Part shown: positions 49,487 to 60,699 of the stretch, one piece after another
How positions within the stretch are numbered: position 1 is the first letter of the stretch
How the letters are laid out: each line of letters begins with the position of its first letter
Assembly: GCF_910592395.1 (NCBI RefSeq)
Contig: NC_088309.1
Coordinates: 3,476,501 to 3,540,500 of the forward strand
Direction of reading: 5' to 3'
DNA from: Lineus longissimus
Taxonomy: Eukaryota > Nemertea > Pilidiophora > Heteronemertea > Lineidae
Length of the DNA: 64,000 nucleotides
Notes under the pieces: model-generated
Database searches by the model: none
Told to the model about the DNA's origin: nothing
The model's input: the letters and a program-made list of their open reading frames with translations, nothing else
Program-made: the position numbers and the translations under genes

Positions 49487-52400
49487 GTAAGTTTCCTTCC
49501 ACCTCTGTCATGTTGTGCATGTAGTCGAGTTATGTTATCTTCCATTTTAGTGATTGAACTTGTCACCAGGTGTTGTTATGTACACTGATCTTCATAATAC
49601 AACATTTCACCATGATGTTACGAGCAAACAGGCCATTTTCGCTCTAACATCCCTAAGCAGTTAGATGTTAGATGGCATGGGGAGAACTATATGTAAAGGA
49701 TCATGATTTACAGGATGTACCTTCAAGGTACCCATTTGTAGGACCGTATTGTGTGGGGAATAGATTTCCGATGATAATAGACTTGCCCAATCTTTTGTGA
49801 CTTGTGAAGTGAAGGGGTGTGAAGAGTGCATTACACCCCTCTGGTCAAATGGGCCTATTATTGCCGGAAATCAAAAGGGGGTCATATTGGGCACCATGAC
49901 CTTGCTCGAGCGAAGTCATTTACTAAAACAAGTGACCTGTTACAGAAGATGAATCTGGATGTGAGTGACACCTGGGGTCAGATGATAAAACTTGAACCCA
50001 GTCATTGTCCACCGTTGTGATTATTTTGAACCGTAGCACGAATTTTGCATGTTTTACATGGATGTACTTATATTGCAATTCTTGTTTCAATATGAAGTAT
50101 CTCTGTTTTATCATTAAAATTTCAGTGTCATTTTGTATTTCATTTCTTAATTTTTCCACCATCCTTGTGTTAGTATGAATGTTGTGATTCTGGCTGCTGT
50201 CTTACCTAATAAAAAATACCTAAAAACCTGAGTTTTCTTCCAATTTGTCAAACCTGAAATATATAGGAATGTGCCGTCTTCCCCCAAGAGCTTTATACTT
50301 CTACTAAGATATTTGAAAGTCTTATGCCCTTTTTGTGTATTCAGTTGCCTTGGTTCTTTTCTGAGTGTAGATGTCGGTGCATGTCTTATCCCAAATCTAT
50401 GTTCCTTTTGGCACAAGGTTTGGTATCAAATTCTTGTACCGGTGTATTTTCTTTCCTTGAGCTCTCCTTCAGTTGATTTCCTGAAGTCCAGTTTTTCCGT
50501 TTTTATCAACATCTTACTATGAGTCAGCTTTATTCTTTCATTGTCTTTCAATTCCATAGATGTTGTTTTAATACTGTGCCTTCACGTAGCAGTCATGTAA
50601 TTGATCCATGAGAGGGACTTTGTTGAGCTGAGGTTTGAAGAGAAAAGTGTCACTTTTGTTCTTCTTATCAAAATAGTCATTTTTTTGGCCCAATAGGGCT
50701 CCACACAGAGGGGGCTGTCTTGGTGCAGTTACAAAGTGTAAATATCAGCTCAGCAATCACCTTTTCAGATAAATGTTGACAAGTTGTCTGAAATTATCTT
50801 CAGTTCACACCATGGTAATGTGAAAAAGAAGTTATTTTACTACACTCAGTTATCAAAACATTGTAAACGCTGTTGTTACATGGTAGCTCTTCACTTCAAG
50901 AGCTAAGACATTTTCGCCATTTTACCAGTCGGGACTTAAAAGGAATTTTTAACTGCATTGTCAATATAAAGGCCATTAATGATTTTGTGCATCTTACTTA
51001 TGTTACTCTTGTAATGCTGATCATCGTTATGGTATTGTATCTCTCTAATAGTTAGCATTGCTTGACCAACAGGTAACACACCACCTTATTAGTTACTGTG
51101 ACTGTGACTGCCCTCTCAGAAATTATCCCAGAAAATGACTGCTGACAGCTTCAGGCAACTAAGTGTGTGTTTCCCAGTTTTACTGACTGGCAGCTTTCAC
51201 CTTGCTGCAAGTAGCTTCCCTATGTGCAGAATGGCAGAAGTTCATCAAATAACCTCACAAGCAAGAATCCTGTGTTTGGTTCACGATTCACTCACTGTGT
51301 TGTGTCACTTTCTGTGAGAACTTGCTGTTATGCGATGAGCTGTTCGTTTGTGTTTGCATGCAAGGCAGAACTTTGATATGTAAGATATTTATGATTTGGA
51401 AGCCATGATGGCACCAAGAGGATTCTTATGTTGGATTCGAAAACATGAATGTCCATGACCTACACAAGTAATTGAATGAGGTTTTCAAGCCTAAATCTTT
51501 GAATTTCTGAGCTTCAAGACTAGTATTCCATAGAAAATACATCAGTGTGAAAATGATTTTGCAGATTTGTCCTAGTCCTCTTGATTGGGTAGTCACAGTT
51601 TTCTCCTTCAGTCTTCTACAATAAATGGTCAGTTTGTACATGCCACTGTAATGTTGAGTATCGAGTTTAATTCCCTGTGTATAGTTTCATTGTCATTTTG
51701 TATTTAATGACTTTCTCCAGAAGTTGTACTGTCAAGGTTCATTCATTTGACTTCTGTTGACCCATTTTGTTTTCTGCGTCGAAGAGCCAGAAACCAAATT
51801 CTATCTGAAGATGGAGAAGTAAGAAAGGCACCAATAAGATTTCATGAAAGAAGCACTGCGACCAAGCTAAGATTTAAAAATGTATCTAGTCATCTTTGGA
51901 CCAGTTTTATTACTTGACAGTACAGCCTCTCTTCTCTCGATGTTGTTGTGATTTTCTCCAAGATGTTATACTGTACTTGGGCTTCTTTTGTTCTCTTATG
52001 CAGACCTTGGGCACTTTACATTTTGGCAGACAATACCAGGTATCTACAAACATATTTTGTATTTTAATCTTCAGTTTGACGTTTGGTTGCATTTATTTTT
52101 TTGTGAGACAGACACTAACCTTTCTGACCTCCTAAAATGATCTATTAGACAAAGTATGTCCGTAGAAGACGATCTTCTGACCACTGTTTTTAGTGATACC
52201 TGTACAAGTTTATATATCATCACACCCTTGTCTATTTCTTGAACTGTCTCCCATGACCGAATTGGAAGTTGTATAAAAACTTATCTATCACCGGTAGTGT
52301 AGAGTGATTTGTTAAATCCCATACTCATTCAAAATCCTAAACTGACTCAATGTGATAATACAAACTCAAAATGATCTGCTCGTTAAAAAGAGGCCTCATT

Positions 52401-53134
52401 TTGCTTTGCTTGGAATGCTTTTATTTGAAGTTAATCCTGATAAGTTGAAAAAATAAAGTTCAATAGTAGTAGAGCCCTGCAAACAACAGCATCAGTGGCT
52501 TTGCAGAATCATTTCAAAACTTGGTATGATTTTAAGTTGGAATCAGCCCTATTCCACTCATAGCATGTATGTCTGTAGGAATTGTACTGCAAGTTTGTTT
52601 AGTTCAGATAATCGTCAAATGTTTGCCCGTTCAGACAATAAATGGAGTAATAGGAAGCTGGAGCAAGTAGTTTCTGTAGGATATGAAGTTAATTCAGTTG
52701 ATTTAATTGAACCGATAGCATCGCATAAAGAGAAGCATGTTTGGTGGCCTCAATGTCTGTCAGAATTAGTTTAGTTCTGAGCTGAGTTTTATATCCCTGC
52801 ATCGTGTCCCCTTTCTCTCAAGTGTTAAGTGTTTTTGAGTGTGGTTTCTCTGAGAGTTTTGTAGAGCAAGTTCCTGTTGCGAAAAGTTTGATACCTAGCT
52901 ATCATGAAGTAAATGCCTGAATCATATCAACAAGGTTCCTTAGTTATGAACGTCACAGTATAGATGGCTCTTTAGCATCATTCCTCTCAAAGGTTTTGAG
53001 CATACATGTAACCTGATTGTAGCTATAGATGGCAGTTGGGTTGGAAATGATATTGTCCTAAATTTGTTTGAACTATCTCGGTTACCTTATTCTGATGATG
53101 TTGTCTCACCATAATGTTTTGTCTGAATATTCAG

Positions 53135-53155
53135 GCTGCAGATCCAAATAGAAAG
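53135..53155 (+). CDS. APBA1: Candidate 21-nt PTB microexon (AADPNRK)
   Basis: A 21-nt block between tctgaatattcag and AAAG|gtaaac, phase 0 in and 0 out, encodes AADPNRK. Placed between GRIK and APEGE it gives GRIK-AADPNRK-APEGE. Vertebrate Mints carry an extra segment ending in basic residues at this same place, reported as alternatively spliced in APBA2 (from memory). The matching position, basic end and frame support a real cassette microexon. The acceptor pyrimidine tract is modest. Confidence 0.6.
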
Positions 53156-53214
53156 GTAAACTAGTCATTGTTTTAAATGTATTTTGCTGGACAAGTCCAG
53201 GCTGATAAGTTCAA

Positions 53215-53400
53215 TTTCACCTTAGATTCACAAAAAAGCAGTTGAAAGATGTCACCTCAAATTCACACGATAGCTTCAAAATTGTCACCTTGAATTCACA
53301 AAAGGGTTGGAATGTGTCACCTTGAATTCACCGATGTATTCATGAAAATCTCTCCTTGATATTGATTTCACAAAAGCTGTTGGAATGTCACTCTGATTGT
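53215..53400. repeat. Degenerate repeat of gtcacctTgaattcaca
   Basis: Copies of a motif like tgtcaccttgaattcacaaa recur about every 35-45 bp, four to five times, with substitutions. It begins about 60 bp after the AADPNRK microexon donor. Confidence 0.6.
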
Positions 53401-54564
53401 GAATCTTTGAGGTTTCGATGTTTCTGTGCATGATATCTTTTGTATAACAATAGGTGTCACTGAATATCTTTCACTCTGTATGAATATCACCTAGCATTGA
53501 AATCCAGTTATGTTGCAGTCCCTCTCGTATAGATTTGGTTAAACGAATTCATGTTCTAGGTTTCCGTGTTGATATTTTCTCTTGGATAGATGTACATGTA
53601 TGTTCTTGTAATAGACATAGCCTGAGTTGTTGCTCTGCAGGTGATATCAAAATGCATTGGAGAATCAACAATTTTTTCCGCCTCATTTTTGCTCTGGATT
53701 CATTTCTTCGCAGGATTGGTTGTTGATTGGATCCTGGCTTAAGTAATTTGATTATTAATTAGTAAGAGTCCTGTAACCTTCCCGTCCTGCATTCCGATCA
53801 AAAATATTTCAGAAAATAAGTTTTCCAACTTGTATCTTTTCATAACAGGAAGGGGTAACTATATATTATTAATTTCAACTTAAATTTCTTGTAGACTTCC
53901 ACAGTGTAACTTATGGTTTTGTTCCTCCTTATGCGGTCAATGTGTTATCATAACCTGATATCTTATTGTTTTTCTTTTCTATTTGTACAAACAAATTCTG
54001 ATGGCGCTTTTCAGAAATTTATCATTTCTCTGCTTAGTGTCATTAAAGGAACTTATTTAAACAGCATTATTTCTTTAAACAAAACAAAATAACCCGATAA
54101 ATGTTCGTTGAGTCAGTGATTTGAAGGTTTGTTCATCACTGTGAACATGTTACCCCTAGATATTGTACTGGTGTGTTTTCAATAACTTGGATGTCTGCGA
54201 TTCGAGTTGGTCATTGACTAGGAGTTCATGTTGTCAGTATATATTGTAAGGGCATGCTAAATGTTCCATTGCCATCCTTCCTGTCTGGAAAATCTTCAAT
54301 AAGTGGATACATCACTGTCGTGACGATAGCTATAATCTAAAGCTAAATTTAAACATGCTTTGATGTACATGAACAAAACATGGCCATTCTGCCATCTTCT
54401 AACAGGTCAAAACGTCTCCAGCCAAGAGGTCGCTGGAAAAAAGGCTCCAATGATAATATTATCATCTTTATAAAATAATTTCCCAAGTCATATTTTCCAC
54501 TTTTGAGAAAAATGGATCAAAGTAACCAGATTGTATTATCTCTTATATGCTGTGTGCTTTTCAG

Positions 54565-54651
54565 GCTCCTGAAGGTGAATCCCAGCCCAGCACTGAAGTT
54601 GACTTGTTTGTGTCCACAGAGAAAATAATGGTGCTAAATACAGACCTTCAG
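54565..54651 (+). CDS. APBA1: APBA PTB domain, second exon
   Basis: The acceptor tgctgtgtgcttttcag and donor CTTCAG|gtgagt bracket 87 nt, phase 0 at both ends. It encodes APEGESQPS, then TEVDLFVSTEKIMVLNTDLQ, the second and third strands of the X11-type PTB. The match to the family is nearly residue for residue (APEGExQPxTEVDLFxSTxxIxVLNxD). IMVLNTDLQ is closer to the nematode and insect forms I recall than to vertebrate IKVLNADTQ. Confidence 0.97.
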
Positions 54652-54822
54652 GTGAGTAGTTAAGAGAAGTACAGAAAGCTATCCGCTGTTGAGACAAGAT
54701 AAGAACTTTGCTTCAATAAGTTATCCATCTTTATGTTGAAAGATTCTATTGAGAGTTTGAGGGGCCTAAGTACCAACCTTTATGAAACCCCAGATTGATC
54801 AAAATGTTTGGTCTCCTTACAG
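54652..54822 (+). other. Short intron
   Basis: A 171-bp intron, by far the shortest in the gene, runs from gtgagt at 54652 to ctccttacag at 54822. It contains nothing else. Confidence 0.9.
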
Positions 54823-54987
54823 GAAATCATGATGGACCATTCATTGCGTACAATATCGTACATAGCTGACATCGGTGATATCTGTGTCATCATGGCCCGG
54901 CGACGGATGATCACCAGTCCTGGCGATGATATGATGCGCCGAAAGAAACAGTCCAAAATTATCTGCCATGTGTTTGAGTCTGAGGAG
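54823..54987 (+). CDS. APBA1: APBA PTB domain, third exon
   Basis: The exon spans 165 nt, phase 0 at both ends, from ttggtctccttacag to GAGGAG|gtaaga. It encodes [19 protein letters not shown], then [10 protein letters not shown], then a loop ([15 protein letters not shown]), then [11 protein letters not shown]. The motifs [17 protein letters not shown], MARRRM and ICHVFESE are diagnostic of X11/Mint. In known family members the next residues (AQLIAQSIGQAF) form the C-terminal PTB helix; that exon was not found before 64000. The two PDZ domains are therefore also outside the window, and the gene is 3'-incomplete here. Confidence 0.97.
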
Positions 54988-56751
54988 GTAAGACTATTTC
55001 ACATTTCTTCATGATGACCTAATTCTACCAGAGGTGAAAGAAAACTTGAGTTTTAAATGACTTCTCGCAATATACCGATATCCGATAAAGTAGAGTAGGA
55101 TACTTGCTGAAGAGAAACTTCAGTGCAATTAAAAGGAGACAGATGGCAGCATCAACGTTTACTCAACTGTTCGCCGTGATCCTGACAAAGTAATGTGTTG
55201 TCTGAAGTCTTTCAGAATATGTTGGTGTCATTGCAGCAAATTTATATGTTTTCATCGGTCAGATATCATTGATAACTATTTCACTTTCATTATATGTTTT
55301 TTATTGGTCAGTGATATGCCTCAATTTTTTTACTATGAATAGCAAACTTTTGATATGACCAATTTCAAATATGTCTTGTTGCAACAAAATGTATGCATAC
55401 AAATGTATGCATAACGTCTTTTTTAATTCAGTAATTTACCTGCTGTTTACCTAAAATAAGTCAGATATCATTTTAAAAAGTTAACATCATGTGGAGCAGT
55501 TTACTTTCAGCGTTAATGACGTGAAAGTGCTAAGGCGAGATAGCTTGTGTTTTAAGAAAGAAAGTTTGCTGACAGAAAAGATTCATTCCTTCACCTCCAA
55601 AACCCAGCTTGGACCTGAACAGTTCAGCCAGTATTGTCAAAAATTCGTATCCCACAAGACTGAAGTATTTCCTATGTCCTCCCTCGTTGTGCTTCAGGCC
55701 ATGACAAAGGAGGCGTCTTCACCTCGTATGATCGATATTAGATTGTTTGAAGTCCCGCTGATGTGGTTTTACCCTATCACCTTCTCAGTCAGAGGTCTGG
55801 ATGCAATTTAAGCACAATTCTGTTTGTCAGAAACAGCTGTAGCTACAGGCGTTGTCTGCTCAAACAGTCTAAAAGGTCTTTTTGTGCAGAAATGTGATAT
55901 GATTTTTTAAGACTTAATGGAAAAGTCTCCTATTGGGCTTCTTTTTACATTGTGATAGCATGTTTCATAGTCGTTTCTGCAACTATCACATCAAACAACT
56001 ATTCTGACTTTGGTCAAAGTCTGTCAAGTCACCCCTTACTCCTGAATGGTATGATAATTTCTTGACCGTGAGACTCTCAGAAACCTATCACGTCAAACTG
56101 CTATCACATCAAACAGCTATTCTGACTTTGGTCAAAGTCTGTTAAGTTACCCCTTACTCCTGGATGGTATGATAATTTCTTGACCGTGAGACTCTCAGAA
56201 ACCTATCACGTCAAACTGCTATCACATCAAACAACTATTCTGACTTTGGTCAAAGTCTGTTAAGTTACCCCTTACTCCTGGATGATATGATAATTTCTTG
56301 ACCGTGAGACTCTCAGAAACCTATCACGTCAAACTGCTATCACATCAAACAGCTATTCTGACTTTGGTCAAAGTCTGTTAAGTTACCCCTTACTCCTGGA
56401 TGGTATGATAATTTCTTGACTGTGAGACTCTCAGAAACCTATCACGTCAAACTGCTATCACATCAAACAGCTATTCTGACTTTGGTCAAAGTCTGTTAAG
56501 TTACCCCTTACTCCTGGATGGTATGATAATTTCTTGACCGTGAGACTCTTAGAAACCTATCCAACAGCCAGCATCCCAGACTACATCCCATTTGGGCCAG
56601 ACATAGACATATCAAGTGTAAGATATGAGAAAGGCAGTATCTGATAAATATATTTCACCAGTTTCTAGCCAGTCTTCAGGTATCCCGTCAGCATAAGCAC
56701 CTCCATAATGATTCCCCATCAATCTTAGGGGGCTATTTTTTCCTGTGGCAG
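54988..56751 (+). other. Intron with 118-bp array
   Basis: This intron holds the 118-bp tandem array (55983-56561) and otherwise plain AT-rich sequence. An open frame at 55491-55811 has no recognised domain. Confidence 0.6.
55983..56561. repeat. 118-bp tandem array, five copies
   Basis: Units start ctatcacatcaaac at 55983, 56101, 56219, 56337 and 56455, giving an exact 118-bp period with no indels. The last copy is cut at about 107 bp. The copies differ at only a few positions (gtcaagtcac/gttaagttac, tgaccg/tgactg). Each unit ends with ctatcacgtcaaactg, a variant of its own start, hinting at an internal duplication. Confidence 0.92.
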
Positions 56752-56814
56752 GCAGAGTGTCATAGTTCACGAATACGGGCCGTATCACCCGCCAGCGGCT
56801 ACACCATGCGCCAG
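56752..56814 (+). CDS. APBA1: Candidate 63-nt cassette exon of APBA
   Basis: A good acceptor (gctattttttcctgtggcag) and a moderate donor (GCCAG|gtgatt) bracket 63 nt in phase 0 at both ends. It encodes 21 residues starting AECHSSRIRAV and ending ASGYTMRQ. If spliced after FESEE it would insert between the last PTB strand and the C-terminal helix. If the donor fails, the frame runs about 50 codons further to a stop, which would truncate the protein before the PDZ domains. I know of no family counterpart, so it could be lineage-specific, a poison-type exon, or chance. Confidence 0.4.
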
Positions 56815-58189
56815 GTGATTGAGCACATATTAATCACCTCTGACCATTTCCACGATTATCTAACGGTTGCAGTATGTCTTGTCAGGCTTGGTGAAAATGC
56901 TTTTTTGTTTGATTTTGTGTATTCTGAAAAGGCGTTGATGTTCTTTGAAATTTGCCAGTAAAGGCTAACTTTAAACTGCAAAACAACAAGAACTTGTTCA
57001 ATTTAGAACTAGAAATAGAGAATGTTAATAGCCCCTGATTATGAAATCTGTTTTGAGGAAATAGTGTGGGGTTCCCGTGTCTAATTAGATGAAGCTATTC
57101 TTCAGTGATCAAAGAAAGCGAAAATTTTAGTTTAAAGCGAAGCGAACAATTTGTGCCAAAATGGATTTCTTTGATCTTCCCCCAGTTACACTTTACTTTG
57201 ATGTCTTCGCTCCCTGAGGTGAATAGCACATAAAAATATTTCTAAATGTGATTTTAGGCACATGAAAGGCATAGTGGGTAGAATATACTCTCCTAATATG
57301 GAAGAAAGCTGCTGGCTGTATAGTAACTTATCTCAAATAAATACATATTAGGCAGGGCTTCTTTTCTCTTCTGTCAACTCTGACAATTGACATCGCAAAG
57401 ACAAATGGATGTTGCAAAGATTGCATATAAGTCTTTAATAACTACTGTCAAAATCTTTCCTCTCGCCAAAGTTAAGGTGCATTAGAGATAATACAAACCA
57501 ATAAAAAGTAAGTTCTCCAAGAAGGAATCATCGTGCAATCATTCATGATCAGAAGCCACTCAGAAATGCCTAGTATCTCCATCATAGCAGTATCCTTCTT
57601 CTCACACTCAAAAGTCCATTAGTAATATTAAAGATGTAACACTTGTAGCAGGAATGAACAACACAAAAATCCTCTCACTCTGAAAGCATCGGATATGTAA
57701 CATGAAACTGACTAAATTAACACAGAATACAAAGGAAGTTGTGCTCTTTTTACGTTCCCGATCACGTTTCACACATCAAGGATCAGTTGTTACGAATTCT
57801 CTCTCTTGCGAATTGCACGAAGTGTTGCTCATGTTTTAAAGCTTGATCAACTATTGCTTTTGTCTCATGTTTCAGTCATCTTCTTTCATGCAGATCTTTT
57901 GTGACAAACTTGGATTTCTTTAGGTGGCATACTGATACCTTGATGTACAACATCATATGTCTATTAATGGAGAATACCTGATGCCGAGTTAAGTTCTCAG
58001 AATCAAATGATGGTGTATTTGAAATACATGCTTAGCTTTTAGAGTGACAAGCACGGGATTTGCTGCTTACTCTAAGAGATGTGTGGTTTTTACCTTATGT
58101 AAATGTTATCACAGACTGCAGGAGTAGGATATTATTTGAGACAAAGAGCATGACAATTGTACTCGCATACCATCAGCACGAGAAACAAG

Positions 58190-58945
58190 AAACCCAGAAA
58201 TGTAAGGACAAGATCCAACATGCTTGATCTTGTTTCACTTCCACAGGAAATGTAAGGACAAGATCCAACATGCTTGATCTAGTTTCATTTCCACAGGAAA
58301 TGTAAGGACAAGATCCAATATGCTTGATCTAGTTTCACTTCCACAGGAAATGTAAGGACAAGATCCAACATGCTTGATCTAGTTTCATTTCCACAGGAAA
58401 TGTAAGGACAAGATCCAACATGCTTGATCTTGTTTCACTTCCACAGGAAATGTAAGGACAAGATCCAACATGCTTGATCTAGTTTCATTTCCACAGGAAA
58501 TGTAAGGACAAGATCCAACATGCTTGATCTTGTTTCACTTCCACAGGAAATGTAAGGACAAGATCCAACATGCTTGATCTAGTTTCATTTCCACAGGAAA
58601 TGTAAGGACAAGATCCAACATGCTTGATCTAGTTTCATTTCCACAGGAAATGTAAGGACAAGATCCAACATGCTTGATCTAGTTTCACTTCCACAGGAAA
58701 TGTAGGGACAAGATCCAACATGCTTGATCTTGTTTCACTTCCTCAAGAAATGTAGGGTAAAGGTCCAACATGCTTGATCTTGTTTCACTTCCTCAAGAAA
58801 TGTAGGGACAAGATCCAACATGCTTGATCTTGTTTCACTTCCACAGGAAATGTTAGGACAAGATCCAACATGCTTGATCTAGTTTCATTTCCACAGGAAA
58901 TGTAAGGACAAGATCCAACATGCTTGAGCTCGTTTCACTTCCTCC
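58190..58945. repeat. 50-bp tandem array, 15 copies, with splice-site-like motifs
   Basis: Units begin tgtaaggaca every 50 bp exactly from 58201 to 58901 (15 starts, no indels). The unit continues agatccaacatgcttgatct, then (a/t)gtttca(c/t)tt, then ccacaggaaa. Two variants (tgtttcactt and agtttcattt) partly alternate, suggesting 100-bp duplications. Copies 11-13 have tgtaggg and two have cctcaag in place of ccacag. Each junction reads pyrimidine tract, cag, gaaat, gtaagg, which resembles an acceptor, a 5-nt gap and a donor. Confidence 0.95.
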
Positions 58946-60650
58946 GTTTGGAAGTTTACCGCCTTTCACCTCCTTGACATGAACTCTTCGATGTAGTTTA
59001 GAGTCAATAGCAAGTTTCCATAACGTTAATATTGAAGAACATCCAAAGCTAAGAGCTTCACCAATATTGATGTTGCCTCTTTGCCTCTTATAAGACCTCT
59101 TGACTGTTTCAAATTGGTTTAGCAGTCCTGTTATTAAATGGTAAATTCTGGACAAGCTCCACATGACTTGGCCAAGCCCCAAGTATCCCCATTAACGTGT
59201 GAGCACTGGGTACATGTGAACATGTCAGCACTCAAGTTGAGGTTCTGAAAAGTTCTTCCCTTTGTCTGCTGACCTATCTGAGTGCATATACTGTGGTACA
59301 CTTGGCCAGTTGATAGTACTTCCCATTAGAACAAGCTAGAGTCCAATGCTCAATCAACTCTCAGTGCACAGTTTTCATCGATCAAAAAATGTCCTCTGCA
59401 GTGGACAGCATATCATTTTCCAATATCTCCAGCTAGACATTTTTTGGGAGAGGTGATTGATTTGGATCCCATCACTGCTTTGCTCATTCTGCCAAACTCT
59501 AGTTCACCTCTTTGCATCTTTTCAAAGACTTGTTCTCAGAAACAACTTTTTTTCATCAAACCAATATCATTGTGGGCAAGCTTCTTTGTCAGAGAATGAA
59601 AAATGATGATAGATACATTATTTTAGAAATCTTGCTCTGTTGTTACCAGTTTTTCAGATTGATTAATGTAACATGCTGGTAACATCTAAGATCTTTGTTG
59701 TCAAAAAGCATGATCTTTCATTAAAAACTATCAATCAGAGGTATAAATGGATCACTGTCTTGCTTTTACTGGTTTTGTCAATAATGCTTCTGCTTGTTTT
59801 GTCAGTAATGTTTTTTGCATCCATTATCCTGGAGCAGATTGGAAATTTGAATAGCATCGAGAATACTATATCTTTCTGAAATGAGTTTTAGTTGTTCTGC
59901 CTTGTTTTTTGCCAATCAGTAAATCTATTTTGTTCCTTTGTTATCTTTCGCTGATTACTTTTGCCGCTGCCTCGAAACAGATAAGATCTCTTATTAAATG
60001 AAAACTTTTCTGTGTTTAGAGTGTCTGGCTTCAGTAGCATAAACTAAGTACATCGTTCTGTGACTACCAGGAGGGGCTGCCATTTTGGATCCAAATGCAA
60101 GGCCCAGAAATAAGATAATTTCAAAATGCCACTGCTTATCACACCAGTTCTTCTACTCCATTGAAATACTAAAAAAATTAGCGCAAGCAATTTACCTTTT
60201 GGTTTGAAATGAGAAGTGATAAAATGCCCGAAGGAACACAATCGGGAGAATAAAGTTGCACAATTTCATGCTCATTTTCTCCTATACCTTGCCAGCTGCT
60301 CCAGTGTAATCCAATATCTGATTGTCAACATAATCCCAGGGGCAATTTCCTTTCGAATAATTGCTGGAGATTGCGTGAAATAGATCAAGTGATGGCTTGT
60401 TTTCTGCTATATGTTGTTGAAGAAGAGTATAGCTCGGAGATTTGAATGGGCTAATCTTGTCCATGTAAAAGTGTAAGATGAAGTTCAGAGGTTAATAACA
60501 AGCAAAGTTTAGAATTCAATGTTCTTCAGATTTTAACTGTACGCTTCAAGACTTCTTCAGGAAATGCCTTAATCATTGTTGGTCGTTGATGTTGCTGATG
60601 TCATCCGTATTTCCAAAGAGATATCTATTGTTCAAGATCTGGTCAAAATT

Positions 60651-60699
<49 letters not shown>
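60651..60699. repeat. (ATC)n microsatellite
   Basis: About 16 uninterrupted ATC triplets. It is the complement of the (GAT)n run at the window's start. Translation of this tract accounts for a poly-isoleucine open frame that is not a gene. Confidence 0.95.

Larger units (their letters stand above)
48203..54564 (+). other. Intron within the PTB domain
   Basis: A 6.4-kb intron separates two PTB exons. It contains two candidate microexons (49481-49486 and 53135-53155) and a degenerate repeat at 53215-53400. Nothing else was recognised. Confidence 0.65.

Noticed and set aside
51785-51820. Possible small exon ending at gtaaga within the PTB intron
   Set aside because: About 32 nt, not a multiple of three, and an in-frame TGA appears in phase 0.
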